Source of the DNA: Costus lasius
Lineage: Eukaryota > Streptophyta > Magnoliopsida > Zingiberales > Costaceae
Assembly (NCBI GenBank): GCA_027563935.2
Contig: CM050447.1
Coordinates: 84,305,461-84,369,460, forward strand
Direction of reading: 5' to 3'
DNA: 64,000 nucleotides
Shown here: positions 26,801 to 37,757 of the stretch, one piece after another
Layout: every line of letters begins with the position of its first letter
How positions within the stretch are numbered: position 1 is the first letter of the stretch
Notes under the pieces: generated by a model
Told to the model about the DNA's origin: nothing
Seen by the model: only the letters and a program-made list of their open reading frames with translations
The model's database searches: none
Made by a program: the position numbers and the translations under genes

Positions 26801-28103
26801 CTTAGAGATTGTATCTATTTCATTAAGTTTGTAAGTTTTATATCAAATAAAGGTATTTAAATTTTTTAGGGTTGAAAAAATAATTGCATTTTATTTACTA
26901 AAATAATTGAACATTCTTTTAAATGGATCAATTTTAAAAAAATTGAAAGTTTTCATTTCACATGGCATAGGTCAAAATGCATAATAAATTGGGCATGGAA
27001 TCTAAGTTTGCTTACTCCACATTAATTAGAAGAATTTATACTTAATCTTCTAAGGAACTTCAACCTGAATGATCTAAAAAATAAAGTAAATAGAGAAGTA
27101 GTGGTTATTCGATAGACATTTGATCTCTCACAAAGACAAGGATAGTTTCAATAAGCTTTAAGATGAGAAACAAAGTGGTATTGGAAGAGGGATCTAAGAT
27201 ACATCAGGCAATGGTGTGTAGTGGTGCTTGCAATAGAATTTTGTAGAAGATGTTCAATTGAAAGCAACATACTAATCCTTATGCCATTATCTTTTTCGGA
27301 GGATAGAACAAAAAAAACTAAGGTGAGTCCTAGTAATTATTGAGAAATGGGAAAAGAATCGCATAACAAAAAATTAAAAAATATATATTTATTTGCCACC
27401 AAGTATCCGTGCAAAGGAGAATCCAATTAGTTGATAAAAAAACATTCTTTATGAAAATCAAATCTATCAAGCAAGGGCGCATAAGCACCTTTTCTCCACA
27501 TGCAATAGATCGGCATCTCCTCCTCTACTCTCGAGAGGTAGTATCAAGAGGAGGCATTCTTCTACTTGTGAGTTGTGTAGAAAGCCAAGTGGTGGCTTAT
27601 AGCAAATGACTAGGGTTATATAGCAATTCAATCTTAGTGTGCAACCAAATAGGCTGTAATGATGTCACCATTCATAATAATCCTACCATAATATTACAAT
27701 AAATGAGCAGCATCTAGCAACACATCATTGCTACCTATGCAATAATAATGTTGAGATTTGATACTGCAAATATGTGATAAAGTTATCATATATGTTAGCC
27801 ACCTTGTCCTTGGTATCCCAAATGAACATAAGCCATAGAACATGTCACACTTTTACAGTTCAATCATTATGTTTCTTAATACCCAAGTAGACAAATACAA
27901 CAAATACAATCGATATGTCAATTCATTTGAGCGTGGTCATATATTTTTGTTACACTTGATCAAGGGAACTAAGATGTCAAAACTGTTGTTCTATAGGAGG
28001 GATAAATCCAATCTTGATCACTCACTTTCTTGGCCAGGATTTATGGTATACCCAACAACAGCCTTTATAATATGTACCATGTACATTTATTCTTTTAAAT
28101 AAT
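26801..28103. other. AT-rich DNA between repeat A1 and the truncated G2 LTR
   Basis: Short open frames (for example 27409-27609 and 27842-28102) show no domain. Nothing recognisable. The right border is where the G2 LTR is cut off. Confidence 0.45.
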
Positions 28104-28418
28104 CCAGTTTCAACAACCCAGCAATGGTCGTTGGCTTCAAGTTCACTAAGGTTTGCTTGAGGGAAATGGTAGATTAGCACTCAACGGGATAATGGAATGA
28201 AGGGCCTTCCGGCACACCTTCAAGGGGATAAGGTAGAGGGGCCAAAGGCTCACCCTCAAGAACACAAGGGTCCTTCCGGCTCACCCTTAACACAAGAAAC
28301 AAGGGCCTTCCAGCACTCCTCAGCAAGCATTAGCTAACGCATGTTTTTTCTCAGAAATTTCAACTTAGTGCAAGTGTCAAAACTACATGGACTTAAACCC
28401 CTTTCTTCCCAACATTAC
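28104..28418 (-). repeat. G2 3' LTR, left fragment
   Basis: It matches 51815-52127 of the 5' LTR (CCAGTTTCA-CAACCC to CTTCTTCCCAAC-TTAC). It ends at the gag-only element, and the last five bases ATTAC (28414-28418) are duplicated on its far side at 34750-34754. Confidence 0.9.
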
Positions 28419-28547
28419 TGTTATAACCTTAATTTTAAAAATTTAATTTTGAAATTCAGAAATTTAATTAGGAATTTTTATGATTTTTCTATAATTTTTG
28501 GAATTTTTAAAAGGGTTTAAACTTTAATTTTTATAAAAAATTTGGTT

Positions 28548-28617
28548 TTGCGCTCGCGGGGGCTCGAACCCGCGTCGCGCGCGAGCGAACGGCGGCGTCT
28601 AACCAACGCGCCAATTC
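28548..28617 (-). other. tRNA-like sequence with Pol III A/B boxes, 5' LTR
   Basis: The minus strand has TGGCGCGTTGGTTAGACGCC, a D-arm with GGCG/CGCC stem that resembles box A, then CGCGGGTTCGAGCCCCCGCG, a T-arm with box B GGTTCGAGCCC. The acceptor 5' strand and a normal anticodon arm are not formed, so it is not a working tRNA. It may be a tRNA-derived insertion, as in SINEs, captured by the LTR. Confidence 0.65.
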
Positions 28618-28761
28618 GTGTTTTTAATATAATACTGGATTTGATATTTTTGTATTAGATTTGATTTTGATTTTGGGGACCGAGTCAACTCGTCGTCTTC
28701 CCCGATATTCTCGGCGATTTCGTCGCCGCCCGCGTTATCGCCGTAGGGAACGCGTTTTGCC

Positions 28762-28771
28762 TATATATAAT
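28762..28771 (+). promoter_or_regulatory. TATA box of gag-only element LTR
   Basis: TATATATAAT, preceded by GC-rich DNA and followed by a C/T-rich start region. The same motif is at 32734-32743 in the 3' LTR. Confidence 0.7.
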
Positions 28772-30783
28772 AGGGCTTCTCCTCTCGTGGATTCGATTCG
28801 AACCCTGGAACATCTTCACCCCTCGACACGCCGCCAGGAAGGAGAAATCGTGCTCAAACTCGTCGCCGGAGTTCGAGCGGCGCCGCCTCGTGTTCCAGCC
28901 ATCCAGCGCCTTCTACGACGGCGATCTTTGTGTTCTGGGCTACGATACATCATCGTAGCAAGGTATGTAAGCTTCTGTGAAGTTTTAATAAAGTTTCGTT
29001 TCGGTTTGGGTATGTTTTGTGTATCGACGGCGGCGGCGCCACCGTCGATACCTGCTGTTGCTTTGGAAGCTTCGACCGTGGGTCGAAAGCTCGCCGAAGC
29101 TGGTCGTGGATGCTCGTCTCGTCGTCAGAAGTGTTCTGGCGAAGTTTGGCAGCGAACGGCTCTTCGACGCGCCCTCGGGAGCTCGCCGGCGCAAGCAGCG
29201 GCGCAAGCGCCCTCGGGAGCTCGCCGGCGTTCGGGCGGCGCGGGCGATCGTCGGTTCGGTCCGAAATTTGGTTTGGGCGGCGGTTTATTTATAAATAAAC
29301 CGGTTTCTGAGTTTTGAAATCGAATTGAACCGGACCGAGCGGTTCAATTCCAGTTTGGGTTAGTAATGTAATTTCGACCGGTTCGACCCTGATTCGGTCG
29401 AATCCGGGCCGGTTCAGGTAGCCTTTGGAAAGATAATTAAATTTCCCATCTAATGGTAATCTTTATATCTTTATATGAGTTTTCTATTTTGTGTAATTTA
29501 AGTTAGAAGTTTCGGTTTAACTTGGTTCAGGGTGAATTTGAGCGGTTCAATGCAATTCTGTTCGGTTCAGTGGGTTTTAGGTTCGGTTCATATGATCTAA
29601 GAGTGGTTCTCTAGGTTTAGGGTTATGTTCTACATGTTGGTAGTTTTGGTTTCCAAGTTAGAATGATTATTAATAGAGTTCATGTACAAATTCATGTTTC
29701 AGAGCGATTAATCCAATAATCGGCTTGCATCGTGTGATAAACAATTATTGGCTTTTCAAAAGAATTCAGGATAACAGCGATTGAGGTAGGAATCTTACCC
29801 TACTCCTTTGTTACAGTGTCATGAATTATGGGAATTGTTGTTTGATCCTTTGATTTAATATATGATGCATTTGATAGAATGACACTGGTATCTGATTGCT
29901 TCGTCTGCTTGATTTGTTTCTGAATTCCTGTTGACCTCAATTATCTTGTTCATTGGTCATATTCTATTTCTGTGTGCATGATTAACAAACCTGTTTTGAG
30001 ATATCTGATATATATTGGCTTATGAGCCTGGTTGAACAATTGTGTATCTGAGATATTGACGTATAAGTATGTGGAACCGTTGTAAATCTGAGATGATAAA
30101 GTCGTGTTATATTTTGACCTCTGACCTGGATGATTTATTCTCCAGTGGCCTGTTTATCTGAGTTATAGTTCTGATTATATCAGACTATCTGAGTTATAGT
30201 TCCGACGCGCATCGGACTATCTGAGATGCCGGTATGGCACCCGCCAGTTGTCTTAGGACAATACTACGGATGTCAGTGTTGGACGCAACACTCCGGACTG
30301 TTTAGGACAGTCGTTCCATTGCATGAGCAACAGTGGAAACACTCTGAAAATGAGTGCGGCTCTTAAGTGAGATCTGGGTGGCCAGCTTGATGATTTGCAC
30401 GACATTCCTATATTATTTGTATACCGTTGTTTCAGTTATTGTATTATCCTGTTATTTGATTCCCTCACCATGTTTGTTGATTCCTACTTAGCATTTCTGC
30501 TAACTCCCTTTGTTTCTCCTCCAGGTACAGAGTTAGCTTCTGGGAGGGATAGAGTAGATAGCAGATGCCAGCCCGAGTTGAGATAGTTGTCTTTTGGTAC
30601 TTTATTCAGTTGATAACTTGGATAGTTGTATTCAGATATTGTGTTGATATTAAATTTGGATTGTTTATTAAATAAAGGAGTTGTGATTTTTTTTGTAGTT
30701 CTCTGGTTCCTATCAATATTGTTACTCCCTGGGGAACCCTGAGCTAAAAATAGCCGGCTTCCGCCGGGGCGTGACAATTACAA

Positions 30784-30795
30784 TGGTATCAGAGC
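30784..30795 (+). other. primer binding site (tRNA-iMet), gag-only element
   Basis: TGGTATCAGAGC, seven bases after the LTR end. Confidence 0.92.
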
Positions 30796-30959
30796 TATAG
30801 GTTCAGAGGTATAAGTCTGTGGGCCCATAACCCACAGGTCAGAGCTATAGGTTGAGTAAGAAACCCTAAGGATATAGGAACCTCAGGACTGAGTTTGGGT
30901 TAAGGTTTGAATAAGTGATTAAGTAAATATTTAATATAATATGTTATTTTGTTGACAGG

Positions 30960-32309
30960 ATGGCACCAAGAACTAGAGGCAAAGCAATTACAAGTCAAGG
31001 AAGTAGAGGACGTGGAGGTGGAAGTCAGAGGGTGAGTGCCCACAGCATTGGAGAAGCTAGAAATCCTCCTGAAGCTGAGGTACAGTTACCTCCAAACCTA
31101 CCTAGGGCCCCTATGAGAAGAAGAAGTGGGTATGAAGCCTCAGTACCCTTAGAAGCAGCACCACCTGCTTCCCGTGTAGTACCAGCAGTAGTAAGGGATG
31201 AGGGTGAATCTTCTTCTCCATTGTTAGTACCACAACCAGTAGTAAACCAACCAGTTAGGTCAGCTAATATGCTGATGCAGTTCTCACAGTTGGGAAAGGA
31301 TCGATTTCGTGATTTTGGAGGAACTACTGACCCTTGGGCTGCTAGAGATTGGTTGCTAAAAGTAGAGCAGACCTTTAGGGCCTTAGGATGTCCAAATGAG
31401 CAGAAGGTAGAGTTGGCCACATACTTCTTATCTGATAGAGCTGGGACATGGTGGTCTGGAATGAGAGTTACTTTTGGAAATGACCCTATCTCTTGGACCG
31501 ATTTTAGAGAAGCATTCTTCGAGAAATATTTTCTAGAATCTTTTCAGGATAGCCAGATGCAAGAATTTCTAAATCAGAAACAAGGAAAAAGGTCAGTGAA
31601 TATTTATGTAACTGACTTTGAGAGATTGTCAGAATTATTTCCAGAGTTAGTAACCACTGAGAGGAGAAAATGTCAACTCTTTATTAAGGGATTACACCAT
31701 ACAATAAAAGAACAGATGAATACTATTCCCTTAGATAGTTTTCAGGCAGTGGTAAATACAGCATTCAGGATAGAGGCTTCTTTAATAGATGTGGCTAAAG
31801 AAAAACAAATTGAAGAGGTACAAGAATTAGCAGAAAAGAGAAAAGTAAGCCAGACAACTAGATCAGTAGAGACAGAAACCTATGATAATAGAGGGAAAAG
31901 ATCAAGAGCAGTATTTAATAGCCATCAGAGACCTGTACATTCTTCATATACCCCCAGCTTTAATTCAGCAGGGTCTGTGAGAAGATGCTTTAAGTGTAAT
32001 CAAGAAGGACATTTGGCTAATGTATGCCCTTTCAATGAGATTCAGTGCAACTACTGCAAAGGTTGGGGTCATTATAAGGTGGACTGCCCACGAAGAGGAT
32101 TTCAACCCCCACAACAAAGTTATCAGCAAAGCAATCAACAAAGTTACCAACAGAGCTCTAGACCTAGGACTTATCAGGAGAGAGCTGGTCAAGTTAATCA
32201 GATGCCACAGAGAGGATTTCAGCAGCAATCTACAGCTCCAGCAAGAGTTTATGCAGTGACTCAGCAGACTCAACAGGAAACTCAAGAGGAGACACCAGAT
32301 TTGGTGTAA
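30960..32309 (+). CDS. Gag polyprotein of non-autonomous LTR element
   Basis: The frame of 449 codons is intact from MAPRTRGKA to TPDLV. It would form virus-like particles that package the element's RNA. The order is a basic, Gly/Arg-rich N-terminus (1-40), a Pro-rich linker, a retrotransposon gag capsid domain around residues 105-290 (WWSGMRVTF, FFEKYFLESF, FEKL-like FERLSELFPEL), two zinc knuckles (CX2CX4HX4C at residues 343-356 and CX2C...HX4C from 363) and a Gln-rich tail. The ATG lies one base after TTGTTGACAG, a plausible splice acceptor. There is no protease, so how Gag would be processed is unclear. The lack of stops, unlike the neighbouring elements, fits a young insertion. Confidence 0.92.
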   Translation: MAPRTRGKAITSQGSRGRGGGSQRVSAHSIGEARNPPEAEVQLPPNLPRAPMRRRSGYEASVPLEAAPPASRVVPAVVRDEGESSSPLLVPQPVVNQPVRSANMLMQFSQLGKDRFRDFGGTTDPWAARDWLLKVEQTFRALGCPNEQKVELATYFLSDRAGTWWSGMRVTFGNDPISWTDFREAFFEKYFLESFQDSQMQEFLNQKQGKRSVNIYVTDFERLSELFPELVTTERRKCQLFIKGLHHTIKEQMNTIPLDSFQAVVNTAFRIEASLIDVAKEKQIEEVQELAEKRKVSQTTRSVETETYDNRGKRSRAVFNSHQRPVHSSYTPSFNSAGSVRRCFKCNQEGHLANVCPFNEIQCNYCKGWGHYKVDCPRRGFQPPQQSYQQSNQQSYQQSSRPRTYQERAGQVNQMPQRGFQQQSTAPARVYAVTQQTQQETQEETPDLV

Positions 32310-32390
32310 ATTTTTTAGTCTTCATAGTTATACTATTATTTTTGTGTACTCTGAATTTAGAGGACCAAATTCTTTTTAAGGGGTGGATAA

Positions 32391-34749
32391 TGTTATAACC
32401 TTAATTTTAAAAATTTAATTTTAGAAATTCAGAAATTTAATAAGGAATTTTTATGATTTTTCTATAATTTTTGGAATTTTTAAAAGGGTTTAAACTTTAA
32501 TTTTTATAAAAAAATTGGTTTTGCGCTCGCGGGGGCTCGAACCCGCGTCGCGCGCGAGCGAACGGCGGCGTCTAACCAACGCGCCGATTCGTGTTTTTAA
32601 TATAATACTGGATTTGATATTTTTGTATTAGATTTGATTTTGATTTTGGGGACCGAGTCAACTCGTCGTCTTCCCCGATATTCTCGGCGATTTCGTCGCC
32701 GCCGCGTTATCGCCGTAGGGAACGCGTTTTGCCTATATATAATAGGGCTTCTCCTCTCGTGGATTCGATTCGAACCCTGGAACATCTTCACCCCTCGACG
32801 CGCCGCCAGGAAGGAGAAATCGCGCTCAAACTCGTCGCCGGAGTTCGAGCGGCGCCGCCTCGTGTTCCAGCCATCCAGCGCCTTCTACGACGGCGATCTT
32901 TGTGTTCTGGGCTACGATACATCGTCGTAGCAAGGTATGTAAGCTTCTGTGAAGTTTTAATGAAGTTTCGTTTCGGTTTGGGTATGTTTTGTGTATCGAC
33001 GGCGGCGGCGCCACCGTCGATACCTGCTGTTGCTTTGGAAGCTTCGACCGTGGGTCGAAAGCTCGCCGAAGCTGGTCGTGGATGCTCGTCTCGTCGTCAG
33101 AAGTGTTCTGGCGAAGTTTGGCAGCGAACGGCTCTTCGACGCGCCCTCGGGAGCTCGCCGGCGCAAGCAGCGGACGCAAGTCCGGCGGCCTTGCGCGGCG
33201 GCATTCGGGCGGCGCGGGCGATCGTCGGTTCGGTCCGAAATTTGGTTTGGGCGGCGGTTTATTTATAAATAAACCGGTTTCTGAGTTTTGAAATCGAATT
33301 GAACCGGACCGAGCGGTTCAATTCCAGTTTGGGTTAGTAATGTAATTTCGACCGGTTCGACCTTGATTCGGTCGAATCCGGGCCGGTTCAGGTAGCCTTT
33401 GGAAAGATAATTAAATTTCCCATCTAATGGTAATCTTTATATCTTTATATGAGTTTTCTATTTTGTGTAATTTAAGTTAGAAGTTTCGGTTTAACTTGGT
33501 TTAGGGTGAATTTGAGCGGTTCAGTGCAATTCTGTTCGGTTCAGTGGGTTTTAGGTTCGGTTCATATGATCTAAGAGTGGTTCTCTAGGTTTAGGGTTAT
33601 GTTCTACATGTTGGTAGTTTTGGTTGCCAAGTTAGAATGATTATTGATAGAGTTCATGTACAAATTCATGTTTCAGAGCGATTAATCCAATAATCGGCTT
33701 GCATCGTGTGATAAACAATTATTGGCCTTTCAAAAGAATTCAGGATAACAGCGATTGAGGTAGGAATCTTACCCTACTCCTTTGTTACAGTGTCATGAAT
33801 TATGGGAATTGTTGTTTGATCCTTTGATTTAATATATGATGCATTTGATAGAATGACACTGCTATCTGATTGCTTCGTCTACTTGATTTGTTTCTGAATT
33901 CCTGTTGACCTCAATTATCTTGTTCATTGGTCATATTCTATTTCTGTGTGCATGATTAACAAACCTGTTTTGAGATATCTGATATATATTGGCTTATGAG
34001 CCTGGTTGAACAATTGTGTATCTGAGATATTGACGTATAAGTATGTGGAACCGTTGTAAATCTGAGATGATAAAGTCGTGTTATATTTTGACCTCTGACC
34101 TGGATGATTTATTCTCCAGTGGCCTGTTTATCTGAGTTATAGTTCTGATTATATCAGACTATCTGAGTTATAGTTCCGACGCGCATCGGACTATCTGAGA
34201 TGCCGGTACGGCACCGCCAGTTGTCTTAGGACAATACTACGGATGTCAGTGTTGGACGCAACACTCCGGACTGTTTAGGACAGTCATTCCATTGCATGAG
34301 CAACAGTGAAAACACTCTGAAAATGAGTGCGGCTCTTAAGTGAGATCTGGGTAGCCAGCTTGATGATTTGCACGACATTCCTATATTATTTGTATACCGT
34401 TGTTTCAGTTATTGTATTATCCTATTATTTGATTCTCTCACCATGTTTGTTGATTCCTACTTAGCATTTCTGCTAACTCCCTTTGTTTCTCCTCCAGGTA
34501 CAGAGTTAGCTTCTGGGAGGGATAGAGTAGATAGCAGATACCAGCCCGAGTTGAGATAGTTGTCTTTTGGTACTTTATTCAGTTGATAACTTGGATAGTT
34601 GTATTCAGATATTGTGTTGATATTAAATTTGGATTGTTTATTAAATAAAGGAGTTGTGATTTTTTTTGTAGTTCTCTGGTTCCTATCAATATTGTTACTC
34701 CCTGGGGAACCCTGAGCTAAAAATAGCCGGCTTCCGCCGGGGCGTGACA
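32391..34749 (+). repeat. 3' LTR of gag-only element (2359 bp)
   Basis: It matches the 5' LTR almost throughout. The clearest difference is at 33141-33215, where the 5' LTR (29168-29235) has a second copy of GCGCCCTCGGGAGCTCGCCG and this LTR has unrelated GC-rich bases. The tRNA-like block is at 32521-32590. Confidence 0.93.
32521..32590 (-). other. tRNA-like sequence, 3' LTR copy
   Basis: It is the same block as 28548-28617, with one visible change (CCGATT for CCAATT) outside the A and B boxes. Confidence 0.65.
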
Positions 34750-34754
34750 ATTAC

Positions 34755-35551
34755 AATCTCATGGTGACTCTTGGCCTTCTTCGCTGCTACCAGGTTTAGC
34801 TGTAGATTAGTTTTTGATTGGTAAGGGAGGTCGGTTCTAATCTGAGTTGGCAGAAGTTCATTGCGCATGATGAAAGCTCCTTGTATCCGTTGGCTGGGAT
34901 TGCTTGCTGATGAATGGTGCTGTCGTGCGTGGCTGGGATTGCTTGATTTGAGCTGGGATTGTGGATGGCTGATCATTTGAGTGTTGAGCTGGTTGACTTC
35001 CTCGGCTGATGTCAAAGTTGTTGAAGATGCTGAATTCTATGATTGATATTGAAATGTTTGAAGATGTTTGACAAGGCTGAAGTTGTTGTACGTGCAGGCT
35101 TCTAGATTGATGTTGACCTCCTTGATATTGATGTTGACCTCCTTGATTTGGTGATGAACCGGTTTGCAACGTGGCTTGTGATGGTTGGGAAAGAAGGGTG
35201 TCATGTAGGTGCATTACAGGTGCTATTAAAACTAGGCTATAACAACCTAATGCAATAACTACAAAAAAAAACAAAGGCTTGAAAGTAAATCCTATGCTAG
35301 GTCATAAACTACAATAATGATATATGAGTTTAAACCACAAAATTGTCCAACAACAAGTCTTACCAACATCAAGAGTAGCTTGGACCACGAGTCAATAGTT
35401 TACGAACATTAAGTAGCTGAAAGATGAAAGCAAAAATAAACAAGTGTTCAACATAACAAGTTATGTAAATAAGGTTCTTCAAGTGGTCCTCCCATAGCGG
35501 ATTGGGGGCTTCTTGATTCTTTTGGATCTTCTTGGTAATGCCCCTGCATCA
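34755..35551 (-). repeat. G2 3' LTR, right fragment
   Basis: It starts on the minus strand with TGATGCAGGGGCATTACC at 35551 and matches 52128-52925. The pol frame runs 73 nt into it. Confidence 0.9.
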
Positions 35552-36492
35552 GCTTTCTCGAGGGTTGTAGAATTCTCCTCCAGAGAATTAAATTTGAAGT
35601 CCTCTAGCTGTTCCGGTAGAAATTGTTGTGCCTGTTCTTCGGTTACCCAATGTTCGGTGTGATCACGCCACTTGATAAGATAGTAACGCTGAACTCCATC
35701 GATTGTGAAACGTTCCTACTCCTCCAGGATGTTGCAGGCTTGTGGCGGCATGGCGAGTGGCAAGATGGGAACCGGCTTCCTGTACAATGTAAGGTCCTCC
35801 ACATTGACCGTGGGGTGAATCCCAAGGGCTAGTGGAAGGTCCAAGGTGCAGGCATTGTTATTGATTTTTTTGATGACTCGGAAGGGCCCCATCCCTCGTG
35901 GTTGTAATTTGTTATTGGCACCTTGCTGTCTTTCCGTCCGGTTCCTGAAAATTACCACGTCTCCTTCATGAAAAGAGGCGCCACATCTATGAATGTTAGC
36001 TGCATTTTGATATTGAGGAGTATGCTTAGCAATATTGTCCTTGACTTCATTATGGATTTTGACAATGTGTTGTGAAAAAGAAAGGGCTGAATGGTTGGTT
36101 TTGAAGGGTGATGGCAAGGGCGCAAGGTCTATGGGTTTACGGGGCTGATATCCTAGATTGATTTGGAATGGGCTGGCACCTGTTGTTCCATTAACAGCAC
36201 TGTTAAACGTAAATTTGGCAGTGGGTAATAACTTATCCCAAGTACCCGGATGCAACTCCCAAACCAGAAAATCCCTTAGTGAAGTGCGGGGGATGCACAA
36301 CTTGCCTTCCTTGAACAAGAACCCATCATGAATATAGTAGGTAGAGGCCGGTTTTGAGGAGTCCTTAGTGTCTTTGAAAATATTTTTAAAGTCTGGACAG
36401 CACACATATTCTTCCTTAATCTTATCAAAGCCAACAACCGAAACTTGTAGGGTATTCAATATTAATACCTTATGGCTCATGGCATCAGCCAC
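35479..36492 (-). pseudogene. G2 integrase remnant with chromodomain-like tail
   Basis: The frame begins in the RNase H/integrase linker (VADAMSHK), reaches LRDFLVWELH and jumps directly to PGTWDKLLPTAKFTFN. The zinc finger and D,D,E core, some 130 or more residues in complete gypsy integrases, are therefore deleted near 36251. The C-terminal domain (LQPRGMGPFRVIKK, VNVEDLTLYR) follows. After an in-frame TAG near 35716 the same frame continues with a chromodomain-like segment (YYLIKWRDHTEHWVTEEQ) and a basic tail, and ends at TGA 35479-35481 inside the LTR. The chromodomain supports a chromovirus, but its aromatic positions were not checked by alignment. Confidence 0.8.
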
Positions 36493-36499
36493 CTTGTTA

Positions 36500-37757
36500 T
36501 GAACCCCAACTTTGTGCCTTAGGACGAAAGTATATTGCTATAGGAACTCTACCCACTTTGCATGTCTAGGATTCAGTTTGACTTGGCGGCTAAGATATAT
36601 CAAAGCTTGGTGATTACTATTAAGGATAAATTCCTTATGTATCGAATAGTGTCTCCAATGCTTCAGGGCTTGAACCAACGCATAGAACTCATTGTCATAT
36701 GTAGAATACTTTTGCCTAGTATCATTGAACTTTTCACTAAAGAAGGCAATCAGATGCCCATCTTGACTAAGGGTCCCTCCTTTCCCTACCCTAGATGCAT
36801 CACAATCAACCACAAAAAAGTTAGCTAAAATCGGGCAGCCTTAGTATAGGAGTAGTGGTGATTCTTTTCTTCAACTCTTGGAAAGCCTTCTCGGCCATGG
36901 GTGTCTAGTCAAACCTACCTTGCCGCAAGAAATTTGTGATTGGAGCTACAAGTGTGCTAAAGTTGTAAATGAAACGCCTATAGAAGGTAGCTAGTCCATG
37001 GAAGCTTCTAGCTTCGGTTACGGTAGTGGGAGAGGGCCAATCCAAGATAGCGGTGATTTTCTGAGGGTGCGGCTTTCAGCCCTTGATAGATGATGATGAA
37101 TCTAAGGAACTCCACCTCTTGGACCAAGATGACACATTTTTTAATATTCAATAACAATTGCTCCTTCCTTAGAAGTTCGAGAGTAGACTTAACATGCTCA
37201 AGGTGCTCCTCACTTGTCTTGCTAAAAATCAAAATATCATCAAAATAGACTACTAGAAATTTACCAATGTACAGCTTCAGAACTTGATGCATTAACCTCA
37301 TAAAGGTAGAGGGAGCATTGGTTAGCCTAAAAGGCATAACCATCCACTCATACAACGCATGTTTAGTTTTGAAGGCTGTTTTCCATTCGTCTCCCTCTCT
37401 AATCCTAACTTGATTGTAACCACTCCTTAAATCGATCATATAAAACCAAGATGATCCTACGATCATGTCCAAGAGATCATCCTGTCTTGGTATGGGAAAT
37501 CTATATTTGACAGTGATCTTGTTGATGGCTCTACAATCGATGCACATTCTCCATGTGCCATCTTTTTTGGGTGTAAGAAGTGCAGGGACAGCACATGGAC
37601 TGAGGCTCTCACGTATTAATCCTTTCTCTAACAGCTCATCCACTTGCCTCTTCAGCTCCGCATGCTCAATAGAGCTCATACGGTAATGGGGAAGGTGTGG
37701 TAAGGTGGCCCTAGTTACAAGATCTACAGCATGCTGTATACCTCTCTTAGGTGGGAG
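36500..37757 (-). pseudogene. G2 reverse transcriptase and RNase H
   Basis: The RT frame (from Met at 37679) shows [28 protein letters not shown] and YFDDILIFS near 37235. Near 37064 a frameshift moves the reading to another phase, where [18 protein letters not shown] and then RNase H (NEFYALVQALKHWRHY) continue. A TAG in the context D-W-T near 36911 fits TGG to TAG, and another TAG near 36538 follows VEFL. RNase H keeps most of its conserved stretch. Decayed and non-functional. Confidence 0.85.

Larger units (their letters stand above)
28419..30776 (+). repeat. 5' LTR of gag-only element (2358 bp)
   Basis: It starts TGTTATAACC and ends GGGGCGTGACA. A TATA box is at 28762-28771. A short U3 (about 370 bp) is followed by an unusually long transcribed part. 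28650-29300 is GC-rich and the rest AT-rich. It contains an antisense tRNA-like block, a strong splice-donor sequence (CAAG|GTATGT, 28961) and an acceptor-like CTCCTCCAG|GT (30524). Confidence 0.93.
28419..34749 (+). mobile_element. gag-only LTR retrotransposon (TR-GAG type)
   Basis: The complete element has LTRs 28419-30776 and 32391-34749, primer site 30784-30795, one Gag frame 30960-32309, and a purine tract AAGGGGTGG just before the 3' LTR. It is flanked by ATTAC on both sides. The internal part is only 1614 bp and has no protease, RT, RNase H or integrase, so it must use enzymes from another element. The sister G2 LTR shows the empty site at 52122-52135 (CCCAACGTTACAATCTC). The short tail after gag resembles the end of Tekay/Del chromoviruses, which suggests a deletion derivative of that lineage. 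LTRs differ at scattered sites only, so insertion is fairly recent. Confidence 0.95.

Noticed and set aside
27409..28102. Small ORFs as possible genes
   Set aside because: No start context, domain or homologous copy in the window. AT-rich background.
28548..28617. A functional tRNA gene
   Set aside because: No acceptor stem pairing and no standard anticodon arm, so it is kept only as a tRNA-like block.
28661..29317. Plus-strand ORF of 218 codons, also seen at 32729-33268
   Set aside because: It spans the TATA box and start region of the LTR and is GC-rich and Arg-rich. The frame differs between the two LTRs.
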